A stretch of DNA of 64,000 nt, from assembly GCF_041415945.1 (NCBI RefSeq), contig NZ_JBGCUS010000001.1, forward strand, positions 3,752,501 through 3,816,500, written 5' to 3'. This DNA is from Ancylobacter sp. IITR112 (GTDB lineage: Bacteria; Pseudomonadota; Alphaproteobacteria; Rhizobiales; Xanthobacteraceae). The notes below the pieces were generated by a model. It searched no databases. It was not told the DNA's origin and saw only the letters and a program-made list of their open reading frames with translations. Shown here one piece after another: positions 7,997-16,777 of this stretch (positions are counted from its first letter, which is position 1; each line of letters starts with the position of its first letter). The position numbers were made by a program, and so were the translations under genes.

Positions 7997-9012
7997 GCCG
8001 CGTCCTCCGCCGGGCCGCAGCCGATCAGCGGCGCGCGGGAAAAATCCCAGACAGTTTCGCGGCTTAGCCCATGCGTGACCGTCACTTTACGTTCGGCGGT
8101 GACGGTGCCGACGACTGCGGCCGCGATGCCCCGCTCGGCGAGGCTCGTGAGTACGATGGGGAGGACAGTGTGTCCGATTGGGATGATGTAGCCGAAGCTC
8201 GGAAAGGTCATCAGCCAGCGCGCGGGGTCCACCCCCTCGGGGGCCGGCACAGCGGCGAGGTCGATCTCGATGCCGACGCCGGACCCCTCCGCCAGCATGG
8301 CGGCGGTGCCGACCAGCCCCCCCTGGCTGATGTCCTTGGCGGCGCGGGCCAGCCCCGCCTCGGCGAAGCGGGGGAGCAGGTCGAGATCGCCGCGCAGCCG
8401 CTCCGCCGGCGCATCGGTGGCGGCGTCCCAATTGGCGAAGGGCTCCCGGTAGCGCCCGCGCAGGTCGATGGCCGCCACCAGCACCTCGCCCGGGCGAGCG
8501 TCGAAGGAGGTGAGGAGCCTTGATGCCCGGCCCAGCACGGCGACGGAAAGCTGGCCCTGCTCGCTCGCCAAATTTGTGTGCCCGCCGACAATGGGCACGC
8601 CGAAGCGCTGCGAGGCCGCACGCAGCCCCTCCAGCACCGGGGCGGCGCCGTCCTCGCCCCTGGCCCACACCGCGTCCACCACCGCCAGCGGGCGCCCGCC
8701 CATGGCGGCGATGTCGGAGAGATTGACCATCACCCCGCACCAGCCGGCGAACCAGGGATCGGCGGCGACGAAACCGTTCATGAAGCCTTCAATGGCGAAG
8801 AGCAGATAGCCCTCGCCATCGGGGATCGCCGCGCAATCGTCACCGACGCGGATGGCCTCGCGCCCGTCAAAGCCGAGGCGGGCAGCCGCGCGGGCGATAT
8901 CGGCCTTGGAGGCGAGGCCGGCCGAAGCGCGTAGCCGGCTTACCACCTCCGAAAATGCAACCCCGGCGAAGTCGAGCCGGCCGGCGGCGGGGCGGGCGAG
9001 AGTGAGTGACAT
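7993..9012 (-). CDS. sll0787-family AIR-synthase-like protein (NitF-like)
   Basis: A 339-residue protein of the PurM/SelD/ThiL-like ATP-binding superfamily. IRVGDDCAAIPDGEGYLLFA near residue 55 is the metal/ATP acidic region. VNLSDIAAMGG near residue 95 and GGHTNLASEQGQLSV follow. The start is ATG 9012 behind GGAGG, and the stop overlaps the glycosyltransferase start. Family members phosphorylate carbonyl or carboxyl oxygens for ATP-driven ring closure or acyl transfer. In Nit1C it is the AIRS-like member. The true substrate is unknown. Confidence 0.85.
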   Translation of the reverse strand: MSLTLARPAAGRLDFAGVAFSEVVSRLRASAGLASKADIARAAARLGFDGREAIRVGDDCAAIPDGEGYLLFAIEGFMNGFVAADPWFAGWCGVMVNLSDIAAMGGRPLAVVDAVWARGEDGAAPVLEGLRAASQRFGVPIVGGHTNLASEQGQLSVAVLGRASRLLTSFDARPGEVLVAAIDLRGRYREPFANWDAATDAPAERLRGDLDLLPRFAEAGLARAAKDISQGGLVGTAAMLAEGSGVGIEIDLAAVPAPEGVDPARWLMTFPSFGYIIPIGHTVLPIVLTSLAERGIAAAVVGTVTAERKVTVTHGLSRETVWDFSRAPLIGCGPAEDAA

Positions 9013-9022
9013 GCGCCCCTCC

Positions 9023-9562
9023 TCACGCCGCCCGGCGCGGCTGGGCGTGGAAGCCGGTTTCGGGATCGCGGATCGGCGGGTAATGCGCGAGGTCCGCCTG
9101 CATCAGTACATGCGGCCGGCCATGAAGCTCGATCTCTTCCACGATGTCCCAGCGCAGCCGGCGGAACAGCAGGGCGTTCTGGCTCTGCACATGGGCGAGG
9201 AAGCGGGTGCAGCCGCGCGCATGGGCCGAACACACGGCGAGCCGGATCAGTGCCGCGCCTAGCGCGCCAACCTTGCGGTACTCCGCCGCGACGGCGAGGC
9301 GCGAGCCCCACCACAGGCCTGGTTCGGGCTCATGGATGCGCACGGTGCCAACTACATCGTCGGCTAACAAACCCAGCATGGAGACGGCAACAAGCGGAAT
9401 CGCTACCTCGTCGATCGGATCGCGGTCGTCACCGGCGAACAGGCCCTGCTCCTCGCAGAACACCTCGCGGCGCAGCCGCGCCGCGCCGCGCTTCTCCCAG
9501 GTGGCGGTGGCGAATTTGACCGTGAAGTCGGCGGCGAGAAAGGGGCGGAAGGGTTCGAACAT
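9023..9562 (-). CDS. MSMEG_0567-family GNAT acyltransferase (NitE-like)
   Basis: A 179-residue GNAT-fold protein. RREVFCEEQGLF near residue 35 and VVGTVRIHE then LAVAAEYRKVGALGAALIRLA near residues 90-110 form the acetyl-CoA-binding motif (R..G..G/A). ATG 9562 overlaps the radical SAM stop (TGATG); an ATG at 9571 would add three residues. The gene ends ten bases before the AIR-synthase-like start. It is a standard Nit1C member whose acceptor is undefined. Confidence 0.82.
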   Translation of the reverse strand: MFEPFRPFLAADFTVKFATATWEKRGAARLRREVFCEEQGLFAGDDRDPIDEVAIPLVAVSMLGLLADDVVGTVRIHEPEPGLWWGSRLAVAAEYRKVGALGAALIRLAVCSAHARGCTRFLAHVQSQNALLFRRLRWDIVEEIELHGRPHVLMQADLAHYPPIRDPETGFHAQPRRAA

Positions 9563-10713
9563 CACGCGCACCCCCCGGGCGCCGCGCCCTGCCGCTCATA
9601 GGTGGCGAGCGCCGAGCAGGCGCCGCATTTGGCGCAGCCCGCCTTGACCTCGGTCGCCTTCAGCCCGGTCGCCCGCAACATGCCCGCGAGCGGGCCGAGA
9701 ATGGCGTTCATGAAGGCGGGCGACGGCGTGGGGTGGCTTTCCAGCGGCGTGCCGGAAATCGGCACGAAGGGCACCACGAAGGGATAGACGCCCATCTTCG
9801 TCAGCCGGTCGCAGACGGAAAGGATGTCTTTGGCGGTGTCGCCGAGGCCGGCGAGAATGTAGGTCGACACCTGCCCGCGCCCGAACACCGGCACGGCGGC
9901 GGCGAAGGCTGAGAAATAGCGCTCCACCGACACCTGCGCCTTGCCGGGCATGATGCGGTGACGCACTTCCTCGGTGCAGGCTTCCAGATGCATGCCGAGC
10001 GCGTCGGCGCCGGCCTCGAACATGCGGCCGAACCAGGCATCATCGTCGGGTGGCTCGCACTGCACCTGAATGGGCAGGCTCACCGCCGCCTTCACCGCCG
10101 CCGCGCTTTCCGCGAGGATCGCCGCGCCGCGATCCTTGCCGGGCGGCGTGCCGGTGGTCATCACCATGTGCTTCACCCCGTCGAGCTCCACGGCGGCCTT
10201 GGCGACTTCGGCGAGCTGCGCCGGGCTCTTGCGCTCGATGGTGCGGCCGGCGGCCAAGGACTGGCCGATGGCGCAGAACTGGCAGGTCTTGGTGCGGCTC
10301 TGATAGCGGATGCAGCTTTGCAGCACGGTGGTGGCCAGCACGTCGCGCCCATGCAGCACGGCGATCTTGGAATAGGGGATGCCGTCGGCGGTGGTGAGGC
10401 CATAGAATTTCGGCTGCAGCGGAAACGACACCTCGCCAAGCACCAGCCCGTCGCGGCGGATGCGGCTGCGGCCGAAGGCGTCCGGCTGGTCGACGAGATA
10501 GGGGCTCTCGAAGGCCGGCGCCGTGTGCACCGGCACCATGACGGTCATGCCATCCAGCGTCATCGCCTTATGGTCGGACGGCCCCGCCCCACCCCGGCGC
10601 GATTCGGCGCCGGCGCGCGGATCAACCAGCCGCACCCCGTAGGACTGCAACTCGTTGATCAATTGCTGCGTCGGCAGCGGCGTGAGTTCGCTGGCGAGAT
10701 CCATCGGCTTCAT
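9562..10713 (-). CDS. MSMEG_0568-family radical SAM protein (NitD-like)
   Basis: A 383-residue radical SAM enzyme. The likely [4Fe-4S] cysteines are C134, C144 and C147 (C-x9-C-x2-C) in place of the usual C-x3-C-x2-C. A GGxP-like strand (VMTTGTPPG) follows near residue 185, then QVQCEPPDD. The C-terminus holds another cysteine group (CAKCGAC), perhaps an auxiliary cluster site. The start lies about 90 bases inside the 3' end of the nitrilase gene, so the two overlap strongly. It belongs to the Nit1C set. The reaction is not known to me. Confidence 0.88.
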   Translation of the reverse strand: MKPMDLASELTPLPTQQLINELQSYGVRLVDPRAGAESRRGGAGPSDHKAMTLDGMTVMVPVHTAPAFESPYLVDQPDAFGRSRIRRDGLVLGEVSFPLQPKFYGLTTADGIPYSKIAVLHGRDVLATTVLQSCIRYQSRTKTCQFCAIGQSLAAGRTIERKSPAQLAEVAKAAVELDGVKHMVMTTGTPPGKDRGAAILAESAAAVKAAVSLPIQVQCEPPDDDAWFGRMFEAGADALGMHLEACTEEVRHRIMPGKAQVSVERYFSAFAAAVPVFGRGQVSTYILAGLGDTAKDILSVCDRLTKMGVYPFVVPFVPISGTPLESHPTPSPAFMNAILGPLAGMLRATGLKATEVKAGCAKCGACSALATYERQGAAPGGCA

Positions 10714-11698
10714 CGGAAACGCTCCCTGTCGGCACGGGGAAATCGGCCCCGGCAGTGGTGTGGACGGGCACGGCCGGGCGTGTGTCGTGGTGGAGGCTGA
10801 GCAGTTCCGGGCGGGCGTAATGGCCGACCGAATCCATCATCCGCTTGCGCTTGGTGATCAGCGCCATATCGAGATCGGCGATCAGGATGCCCTCGCCCGT
10901 GGTCAGCGGGGGCACGACATGGCTGCCCTCCGGCGAGATGATCGCGCTCATGCAGCCGCCGGTGAGGGCGCGGCGCAGCTTCTCGTCCGGCGCGATGCGG
11001 GCGATCTGCTCCTCGGTCAGCCAACCGGTGGCATTGACGACGAAGCAGCCCGATTCCAGCGCGTGGTGGCGGATCGTCACCTCGATCTGCTCGGCGAAGA
11101 TCGGGCCGACCAGCGAACCGGGGAACTGCGCGACGTGAATCTCTTCATGCTGCGCCATTAGCGCGTAGCGGGCGAGCGGATTGTAATGCTCCCAGCAGGC
11201 GAGCGCGCCGACGCGGCCCACAGTGGTGTCCACCACCTTCAGCCCGGCGCCATCGCCCTGGCCCCAGATCATCCGCTCATGAAAGGTGGGCGTGATCTTG
11301 CGGCGCTTGAGCTTCAGGCTGCCATCGGCGTCGAAGACGAGCTGCGTATTATAAAGAGAGCCGTGGTCGCGCTCATTCACCCCGAGCACGACGACCACGC
11401 CGAGCCGGCGGGCGCTGGCGCTCACCGCCTCCGTTACCGGGCCGGGGACGAGCACCGCCTGCTCATAGAGACGCAAATGCTCCGCCCCGGTCAGCACCGG
11501 GGGCAGCACGAAGGAGAAATAGGGATACCAGGGCAGGAAGGTCTCGGGGAAGACGACAAGCTGCGCGCCCTTGCCCGCCGCCTCCTCCAGCGCCGCGAGC
11601 ACGCGGGCGAGCGTGCCTTCCAGCGAGTCGAGGTCGGGCGCGATCTGCACCGCGGCGACGCGGACGATTTTCTTTTCGGCCACTTTGTTCTCGGCCAT
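10622..11698 (-). CDS. Nit1-type nitrilase (NitC-like)
   Basis: A 358-residue carbon-nitrogen hydrolase with the full nitrilase triad: E52 in [13 protein letters not shown]134 in RRKITPTFH and C168 in [15 protein letters not shown]. The substrate-loop cysteine context CWEHYNPL is typical of aliphatic nitrilases. The start at ATG 11698 has GGGAGG five bases before it; longer frames upstream lack this. Nit1C nitrilases of pseudomonads convert or assimilate cyanide and support growth on it (family knowledge). The 3' end overlaps the radical SAM gene by about 90 bp. Between this gene and the MSMEG_0572 gene lies a 110-bp inverted-repeat element. Confidence 0.92.
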   Translation of the reverse strand: MAENKVAEKKIVRVAAVQIAPDLDSLEGTLARVLAALEEAAGKGAQLVVFPETFLPWYPYFSFVLPPVLTGAEHLRLYEQAVLVPGPVTEAVSASARRLGVVVVLGVNERDHGSLYNTQLVFDADGSLKLKRRKITPTFHERMIWGQGDGAGLKVVDTTVGRVGALACWEHYNPLARYALMAQHEEIHVAQFPGSLVGPIFAEQIEVTIRHHALESGCFVVNATGWLTEEQIARIAPDEKLRRALTGGCMSAIISPEGSHVVPPLTTGEGILIADLDMALITKRKRMMDSVGHYARPELLSLHHDTRPAVPVHTTAGADFPVPTGSVSDEADGSRQRTHAAADAAIDQRVAVLRGAAG

Positions 11699-11717
11699 CG
11701 CGGCCTCCCGGTTGGTC

Positions 11718-11827
11718 GTCATCCCGGACGGTGGCGCCGCCACCGAGCCGGGATCGCTTCGTCATTGGCAGGCAATTCCGGGCATCCGGCCCCGGCTCAG
11801 CGCCCTACCGGTGCCGGCCGGGATGAC
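11718..11827. repeat. MITE/REP-like element with 10-bp terminal inverted repeats
   Basis: A perfect 10-bp inverted repeat (GTCATCCCGG at 11718-11727, CCGGGATGAC at 11818-11827) bounds 110 bp that fills most of the only large gap in the nitrilase operon. Internal segments (GAGCCGGGAT, CCGGCCCCGGCTCAG) can also fold. GTCATCCCGG-type ends are common on dispersed palindromic elements in Hyphomicrobiales (general knowledge); copy number here is unknown. Confidence 0.5.
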
Positions 11828-11836
11828 GGGAACGCC

Positions 11837-12319
11837 TCACAGCGTCCAGGTGTCGAGGATGAAAGCGTTCTCGCGCCGGTGGAGCAGCACGATGTCGAGC
11901 ACGTCGAGCGGGCTGACGGGGATGATGCCGGGGATCAGCGCGCCCTCGCCATGGCCATAAAGCGCCTGCAGGGCGAAGCGGCAGGCATAGACCTTGCCGC
12001 CATCGTTGAGGATCTTCTCGATGCGGCCATTGAAATTGAGATGGCCGGGAAACGCCTCGTCGCCGAGCTTGGGGAAGCCGCGCTGCACACCGAGCGTGAC
12101 GCCGGGGCCATAGAGCAGCACCGAGGTCTCGAAGCCCTTCTGGATCAGGCGCGAGGCCTGCAGCAGGTTGACGAGGCCGATCGAGCCCTCGAAGGCGACG
12201 GTGTGGAAGGTGACGAGCGCCTTTTCGCCGGGGGCGGCTTTCACGTCCTCGAACTTCTTCTCTTCGTAATCGACGAGCACGTCGCCCTTATTGTGGGCCG
12301 GCACGGTGATGGTGGCCAT
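11837..12319 (-). CDS. MSMEG_0572-family DsrE-like protein (NitB-like)
   Basis: A 160-residue protein with a DsrE-like fold pattern: [20 protein letters not shown], then [15 protein letters not shown], then [14 protein letters not shown] containing the conserved cysteine, then [14 protein letters not shown]. It matches the MSMEG_0572 family, the first gene of Nit1C clusters. ATG 12319 is preceded by AAGGAGAG five bases upstream, which decides the start over an ATG 60 bases further out. It is the first gene after the candidate sigma-54 promoter and probably leads the operon. Function unknown. Confidence 0.85.
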   Translation of the reverse strand: MATITVPAHNKGDVLVDYEEKKFEDVKAAPGEKALVTFHTVAFEGSIGLVNLLQASRLIQKGFETSVLLYGPGVTLGVQRGFPKLGDEAFPGHLNFNGRIEKILNDGGKVYACRFALQALYGHGEGALIPGIIPVSPLDVLDIVLLHRRENAFILDTWTL

Positions 12320-12370
12320 GTCGCTCTCCTTGGGTGGAACAGGCCGGCGGGGGACCGGCCCCAGGGAAAA

Positions 12371-12386
12371 TGCAATCAAGATGCCA
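12371..12386 (-). promoter_or_regulatory. Candidate sigma-54 promoter of the nitrilase operon
   Basis: The minus strand reads TGGCATC-TTGA-TTGCA, against the consensus TGGCACG-N4-TTGCW. The invariant GG-N10-GC spacing is exact. It lies about 50 bases upstream of the nitB-like ATG, leaving a leader of about 40 nt. Sigma-54 control fits the nitrogen role of the cluster. Confidence 0.6.
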
Positions 12387-12428
12387 ATTGACAGAATCCC
12401 GAAAGAATCATCAAAACATTCAAATTAC

Positions 12429-12447
12429 ATACAATAATACATTCAAT
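12429..12447. promoter_or_regulatory. Candidate MocR operator half, distal repeat
   Basis: This A/T-rich stretch contains two ATACA units 8 bp apart. The second is part of ATACATTCAAT (12437-12447), which recurs with one mismatch at 12609-12619. MocR regulators such as GabR bind separated direct repeats. The assignment is an inference from position. Confidence 0.4.
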
Positions 12448-12514
12448 ATGGCACGGCGGCGCGATCGAGGTCTGGCGAGAGAACAGGCGGACGCTCAGAG
12501 AAACGGCGGGAAAG

Positions 12515-12531
12515 TGCACGCTTGCTGCGCA
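12515..12531. promoter_or_regulatory. NtrC-like palindrome
   Basis: TGCAC-N7-GCGCA matches the NtrC-site consensus TGCAC-N7-GTGCA at 9 of 10 defined bases. It lies about 130 bp upstream of the sigma-54 candidate, a normal enhancer distance. A single site in GC-rich DNA may be chance. Confidence 0.4.
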
Positions 12532-12584
12532 GGCGACGAGGCGCGGTCGGATACACCCGAGACGCAGCAAGTTGTGGACCACGG

Positions 12585-12613
12585 GTGACAGGCCACCTTT
12601 GCAACATTATACA
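12585..12613 (+). promoter_or_regulatory. Candidate sigma-70 promoter of the mocR-like gene
   Basis: GTGACA (12585-12590), a 17-bp spacer and TATACA (12608-12613) lie about 55 bp before the ATG at 12667. The -10 overlaps the repeat at 12609-12619, which would allow autoregulation. Confidence 0.5.
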
Positions 12614-12619
12614 GTCAAT
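12609..12619. promoter_or_regulatory. Candidate MocR operator half, promoter-proximal repeat
   Basis: ATACAGTCAAT repeats ATACATTCAAT at 12437-12447 in the same orientation (10 of 11 bases) and lies on the candidate -10 of the mocR-like gene. Confidence 0.4.
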
Positions 12620-12666
12620 CGTCGCCGGCCCTGCGGCCGCGCGCCGCGACAAGGTGAGCAAGACGC

Positions 12667-14052
12667 ATGGCCGACTGGATTCCCGACCTCAGCCGTTCCG
12701 ACAAGCCGCGCTATCTCGCCATTGCCGACCTGATCGGCGAGGACATCCGCGCCGGCCGGCTGTCCATCGGCGACCGGCTGCCGCCGCAGAGGAAGCTGGC
12801 GGCCCGGCTCGACATCGACTTTACCACCGTGGCGCGCGGCTATGTCGAGGCGCAGAAGCGCGGCCTGGTCGAATCGCGCGTCGGCCAGGGCACCTTCGTC
12901 ACCGGCGCGCCGCGCCCGAAGACGCGGAGCCCCGCCGCGCCCAAGCCCGGCACGGTCGATCTCTCGATGAATCTGCCGCCCGAGCCGGACGACCCGGCGC
13001 TGATCGAGCGCATGCAGGACGGGCTGGCGGAAGTGGCGCGCGATCTCGTCAGCCTGCTGCGCTATCAGGGCTTCGGCGGCACCGCGGCGGACAAGGACGC
13101 GGCCTCCGCCTGGCTCGGCCGCCGCGCGCTGGTACCGGCGCAGGAGCGCATTTTCGTCACGCCCGGCGCGCATCCCGCGCTGCTCGGCATTTTCGGCCTG
13201 CTGGCGCGGCCGGGCGATATGATCCTGTGCGAGGCCATCACCTATCCCGGCGTGCGCGCCATCGCCGCCCAGCTCGGCATCCGGCTCGCCGGCCTGCCGA
13301 TGGATGCGGACGGCATCGACCCCGACGCTTTTGCGGCCGCCTGCCGCGAGCTGGCGCCGAAGGCGCTCTATCTCAACCCGACGCTGCAGAACCCGACCAC
13401 GCTGACCATTCCCGAGGAGCGGCGCGAGGCCATCGCCAAGGTGGCGCGGCGCTTCGGCGTGCCGATCGTCGAGGACGACGCCTATGGCTTCGTGCCGCCG
13501 CACGGCCCGCCCCCGCTCGCCGCCATCGCCCCGGACCTCACCTGGCACATTGCCGGGCTGGCCAAATGCATCGGCGCCGGGCTGCGCGCCGCCTATGTCG
13601 TCGCCCCCGAGGCCCGCGCGGGCTACCCCTTCGCCAGCGCGCTGCGCACCGCCAATGTGATGGCCTCGCCGCTGACCACCGCGCTCGCCACACGCTGGAT
13701 CGAGGACGGCACCGCCGACACGCTGCTGCGCTTCATCCGCACCGAAGCGGCCGCGCGGCAGGCGCTGGCGAGCGCGATCCTGCCCCGGGGGAGCTTCCGC
13801 GCCGACCCGCTGAGCTTCAATCTCTGGATCGAACTCCCCGCGCCGTGGACGCGCTCGGCCTTTGTCGGCCATATGCGCGCGACCGGCATCGGCGTGGTGG
13901 CGAGCGACGCCTTCACCGCCGCCGGCCCGGCGATCGAGGCGGTGCGCGTCTGCCTCGGCGGTCCGGCGACGCGGGCGCAGATCCGCTCGGCGCTGGACTT
14001 CATGGCGCATGCGCTGGAGGAATCGCCGGAGGTGGTCTCGGCGGTGCTGTGA
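12667..14052 (+). CDS. MocR-family (GntR wHTH + aminotransferase-like) regulator
   Basis: A 461-residue two-domain regulator. Residues 15-80 form a GntR winged helix (YLAIADLIGEDIRAGRL, then GDRLPPQRKLAARLDIDFTTVARGY). A fold-type-I aminotransferase-like domain follows from about residue 120. The likely PLP lysine is K300 in HIAGLAKCIGAG. YLNPTLQNPTT and VEDDAYGF are the usual cofactor-site strings. MocR proteins regulate transcription in response to PLP or a PLP-amine adduct. It is divergent from the nitrilase operon and shares its intergenic region, so it is the obvious local regulator. Known pseudomonad Nit1C clusters instead carry a sigma-54 activator (NitA). Confidence 0.9.
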   Translation: MADWIPDLSRSDKPRYLAIADLIGEDIRAGRLSIGDRLPPQRKLAARLDIDFTTVARGYVEAQKRGLVESRVGQGTFVTGAPRPKTRSPAAPKPGTVDLSMNLPPEPDDPALIERMQDGLAEVARDLVSLLRYQGFGGTAADKDAASAWLGRRALVPAQERIFVTPGAHPALLGIFGLLARPGDMILCEAITYPGVRAIAAQLGIRLAGLPMDADGIDPDAFAAACRELAPKALYLNPTLQNPTTLTIPEERREAIAKVARRFGVPIVEDDAYGFVPPHGPPPLAAIAPDLTWHIAGLAKCIGAGLRAAYVVAPEARAGYPFASALRTANVMASPLTTALATRWIEDGTADTLLRFIRTEAAARQALASAILPRGSFRADPLSFNLWIELPAPWTRSAFVGHMRATGIGVVASDAFTAAGPAIEAVRVCLGGPATRAQIRSALDFMAHALEESPEVVSAVL

Positions 14053-14399
14053 GCCGCGGCGGCAGGCGCAGGGCGACCGCGGGCAAGCGCGGTTTGTATC
14101 AAATGATGTCCGGCGGGCCGCTAGACATGCTCGGATACCAAAACCCGCCGTGCAGACGCCTTCGGACATTCCGCTTCCGATTTTCGCCGCAAAACACTGT
14201 CCACTGGCGCCGTGTGCAACATAACGGCACGGCCGGTGCCAGGAATCGCCTCATGGATCTGTGTTCGGCCGACCGTCATTCGGCGTATCCTGTTGCGGAG
14301 GCTCCCGGCAGGGGAGCGGCGCCGCGAGCCGGGCTCATGCGGACGGACAGAGGCGGGAGCCCGCCGCAGGGACGAATGCCCGCGCGCGAGGATGGCTGC
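14053..14399. other. Intergenic region, no gene seen
   Basis: About 350 bp between the mocR-like stop and the lipoprotein start. The frame of the lipoprotein stays open through much of it, but no methionine upstream of 14400 is followed by a signal sequence. I see no tRNA, clear terminator or strong promoter. Confidence 0.4.
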
Positions 14400-15332
14400 A
14401 TGCCCGTGCTGCGCAGAGCCGGCTGCGCCGGCCTGCTCGCCGTGGCGGGCGCGCTCGGCGGCTGCGCTGCCGCGCCGCTGGTGGAAGGTTCCGGCCTGTC
14501 CACCTATGAGGACATGGCGCCGTCCGACGGCGTGCTGACCAAATCACGCCTGAGCGTGAACAAGGAGAATGTGCTGGCCGCGCGGACGGTGCGGATCGAG
14601 CCGACGAGCTTTCCGCCCAACCTCGCCGCCAAGCTGACCGACCCGCAGCGCGACCTCATCGCCAATGCGGTCAATCGCGGCTTGTGCGTCAGCCTCAGCG
14701 ACCGGTTCAAGGTGGTGGCACCGGACCAGCCGGCCGATCTGACGGTCAAGGCATCCGTCACCCAAGTCACGGAGACCGACGAGGTCGCGGCCGGCATTTC
14801 CGCTGCGGCGTCGTTCGGCATGAATTTCGTCGATATGGGCGTGCCGGTGCCCACACCGCGCCTGCCCATCGGCCTCGGTACGCTCTCCATGGAGGCCGAG
14901 GCCGTCGATGCGACGGGGCAGCCGCAAGCCTCCATGCTGTGGGCACGGGGGGCGAATGCCTTCTTCAGCTCGCCGCGCGCCTCGAAGGCCAGTGACGCCT
15001 ATGAGCTGGCCGACGCCTTCGGCCAGGATTTCGGCTATCTGCTGGTCAAAGGCGAAAGCCCCTTTGGCCAGAAGGGCGTCGAGCTGCCCTCGGCGCAACG
15101 GGTCAATTCCAGCATGGGCCTCGCGCCCAAAAACGCCGCCTGCGAGAGCTATGGCCGTTATCCCGGCCTTGCCGGTGCCGTCGGCGGTCATCTTGGCCTG
15201 CCGCCGGAATGGACCGACAAGGGCGCAAAGCCGCCCGCCACGGCGACGGTGGCAGAGGCCGCGCCGAGCGACACCGACGCGGAAGGGAGCGCGCCGGCTG
15301 CGGGCGCCGCGAGGGCGGCAGAACGGCGATGA
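14400..15332 (+). CDS. DUF3313 family lipoprotein
   Basis: A 310-residue predicted lipoprotein. MPVLRRAGCAG then LLAVAGALGGC is a signal peptide with lipobox cysteine C22, which fixes the start at 14400; upstream ATGs would put a long charged tail before the signal. The body (GLSTYEDMAPSDGVLTKSRL, ..., GFGQDFGYLL-like region) fits the DUF3313 family of outer-membrane-linked lipoproteins of unknown function. The C-terminus from about residue 280 is alanine-rich and low in complexity. Neighbours give no functional hint. Confidence 0.75.
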   Translation: MPVLRRAGCAGLLAVAGALGGCAAAPLVEGSGLSTYEDMAPSDGVLTKSRLSVNKENVLAARTVRIEPTSFPPNLAAKLTDPQRDLIANAVNRGLCVSLSDRFKVVAPDQPADLTVKASVTQVTETDEVAAGISAAASFGMNFVDMGVPVPTPRLPIGLGTLSMEAEAVDATGQPQASMLWARGANAFFSSPRASKASDAYELADAFGQDFGYLLVKGESPFGQKGVELPSAQRVNSSMGLAPKNAACESYGRYPGLAGAVGGHLGLPPEWTDKGAKPPATATVAEAAPSDTDAEGSAPAAGAARAAERR

Positions 15333-15375
15333 GAAGCGGCCAGGCCCGGTCCTGAGGGAGGCAACAGGCTGCCCC

Positions 15376-16428
15376 TCAGCCCAGCGCCCGCGCCGCGGCC
15401 AGCAGGCGGTCGACATCGGCCTCTGACGTGGCGAAGGAGGTGACAAGGCGCACCACCCCCGCCCCCCAGCGGTCGGTATAGAAGCGGAAGCCCTGCGCCA
15501 GCAGCCCCTCGCACATGGCGGGCGGCAGGCGGGCGAACAGCATGTTGGCCTCCACCCTGCCCTCCAGTTCCACCCCGGCGATCCCGGCGAGGCCGCTGGC
15601 GAGGCGCGCGGCCATGGCGTTGGCGTGGCGGGCATTGGCCAGCCAGAGGTCGCCATCGAGATAGGCGTCCATCTGCGCGGCGAGAAACCGCATTTTCGAC
15701 GTGAGGTGCCCGCCGCGCTTGCGGCGGAAGGCGAGTTCACCGGCGCGGGCGGGATCGAACAGCACGATGGCCTCGACCCCCATCGCGCCGTTCTTGGTGG
15801 CGCCGAAGCACAGGATGTCGACACCCGCCTTCCACGTCATCTCCGCCGGCGAGACGCCGAGCGCCGCCACCGCATTGGCGAAGCGCGCGCCATCCATATG
15901 CAGCCCGAGGCCGGCCTCCCGGCAGACGGCGCCGATGGCCGCCGTCTCCTGCACGGAATAGAGCGTGCCGCGTTCGGTGATCTGGGTGATGGAGACGCAG
16001 GAAGGCTGCACGCAATGCACGTCGCCCCGGTCGCGGCGGGCGGCGGCGGCGAGCGCGGCGGGGTCGATCTTGGCCGCGGCGCCCGGCACATGCACCAGCT
16101 TGGCGCCGCCGGTGAAGAATTCCGGCGCGCCGCATTCGTCATTTTCGATATGACTGTCTTCATGGCACAGCACCGCGCCCCAGGGCGGGGTGAGGACGCT
16201 CAGGGCCAGCGCATTGGCGGCGGTGCCGGTGGAGACCAGCAGCACCGCAACGTCGCGCTCGAACAGGGCGGAGAGCTTGGCCTCGACGCGGGCGGAAATC
16301 TCGTCGGCGCCATAGGAGGGCATCGGCCCTTCATTGGCCGCCGCGAGCGCTTCGAGGATGGCGGGGGAGATTCCGGCGACATTGTCGCTGCCGAAACCGG
16401 GCGGGCGGGCGGGGGGTGTGGCGTTCAC
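15376..16428 (-). CDS. ltaE: Low-specificity threonine aldolase
   Basis: A 350-residue fold-type-I PLP enzyme of the beta-eliminating-lyase/threonine-aldolase family. The N-terminus has [12 protein letters not shown], then SYGADEIS, the family substrate region. [15 protein letters not shown] is the phosphate-binding area. [11 protein letters not shown] supplies the cofactor aspartate, and K212 in [10 protein letters not shown] is the Schiff-base lysine. It cleaves L-threonine or allo-threonine to glycine and acetaldehyde. The start is GTG 16428 behind AGGAG. It is divergent from the APH-like gene across the tandem duplication. Beta-hydroxy-amino-acid aldolases of other specificity are possible. 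Confidence 0.88.
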   Translation of the reverse strand: MNATPPARPPGFGSDNVAGISPAILEALAAANEGPMPSYGADEISARVEAKLSALFERDVAVLLVSTGTAANALALSVLTPPWGAVLCHEDSHIENDECGAPEFFTGGAKLVHVPGAAAKIDPAALAAAARRDRGDVHCVQPSCVSITQITERGTLYSVQETAAIGAVCREAGLGLHMDGARFANAVAALGVSPAEMTWKAGVDILCFGATKNGAMGVEAIVLFDPARAGELAFRRKRGGHLTSKMRFLAAQMDAYLDGDLWLANARHANAMAARLASGLAGIAGVELEGRVEANMLFARLPPAMCEGLLAQGFRFYTDRWGAGVVRLVTSFATSEADVDRLLAAARALG

Positions 16429-16441
16429 GGCGGCTCCTGCG

Positions 16442-16609
16442 GCGGAAGGCTTGCCGGAATGAGGAAGCCGCCGCGCGGCCCCTTGTCAATCGCCGGACCT
16501 CTCCCCCCGCCCCAGGGAGCCGGAGGACCTGCGCGGCTGCGTCACTTGCCGGATGGCGCCGCCCGGCGCGGCCGGCTTAAATGGCGGCATGAGTGCCCGT
16601 GACCATGCG
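16442..16609. repeat. Tandem duplication, copy 1 (period 168 bp)
   Basis: This 168-bp unit is repeated immediately at 16610-16777 with about five substitutions and no indel. It contains the region upstream of the APH-like gene plus a copy of its first seven codons: ATG 16589 starts MSARDHA and then runs into the repeat to a stop at 16630. Confidence 0.9.
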
Positions 16610-16777
16610 GCGGAAGGCTTGCCGGAATGAGGAAGCCGCCGCGCGGCCCCTTGTCAATCGCCGGACCTCTCCCCCCGCCCCGGTGAGCCGGAGGACCTGT
16701 GCGGCTGCGTCACTTGCCGGATGGCGCCGCGCGGCGCGGCCGGCTTAAATGGCGGCATGAGTGCCCGTGACCATGTG
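16610..16777. repeat. Tandem duplication, copy 2, carries the real gene start
   Basis: The second copy has the same period. Its ATG at 16757 opens the long reading frame. Differences from copy 1 include two near 16685, one in CCTGTGCGG, one in GCCGCGCGG and one in codon 7. Confidence 0.9.

Noticed and set aside
12522..14399. Upstream open part of the lipoprotein frame, giving a 936-residue protein
   Set aside because: It runs through the mocR-like gene in another frame. The signal peptide and lipobox at 14400 show where translation starts.
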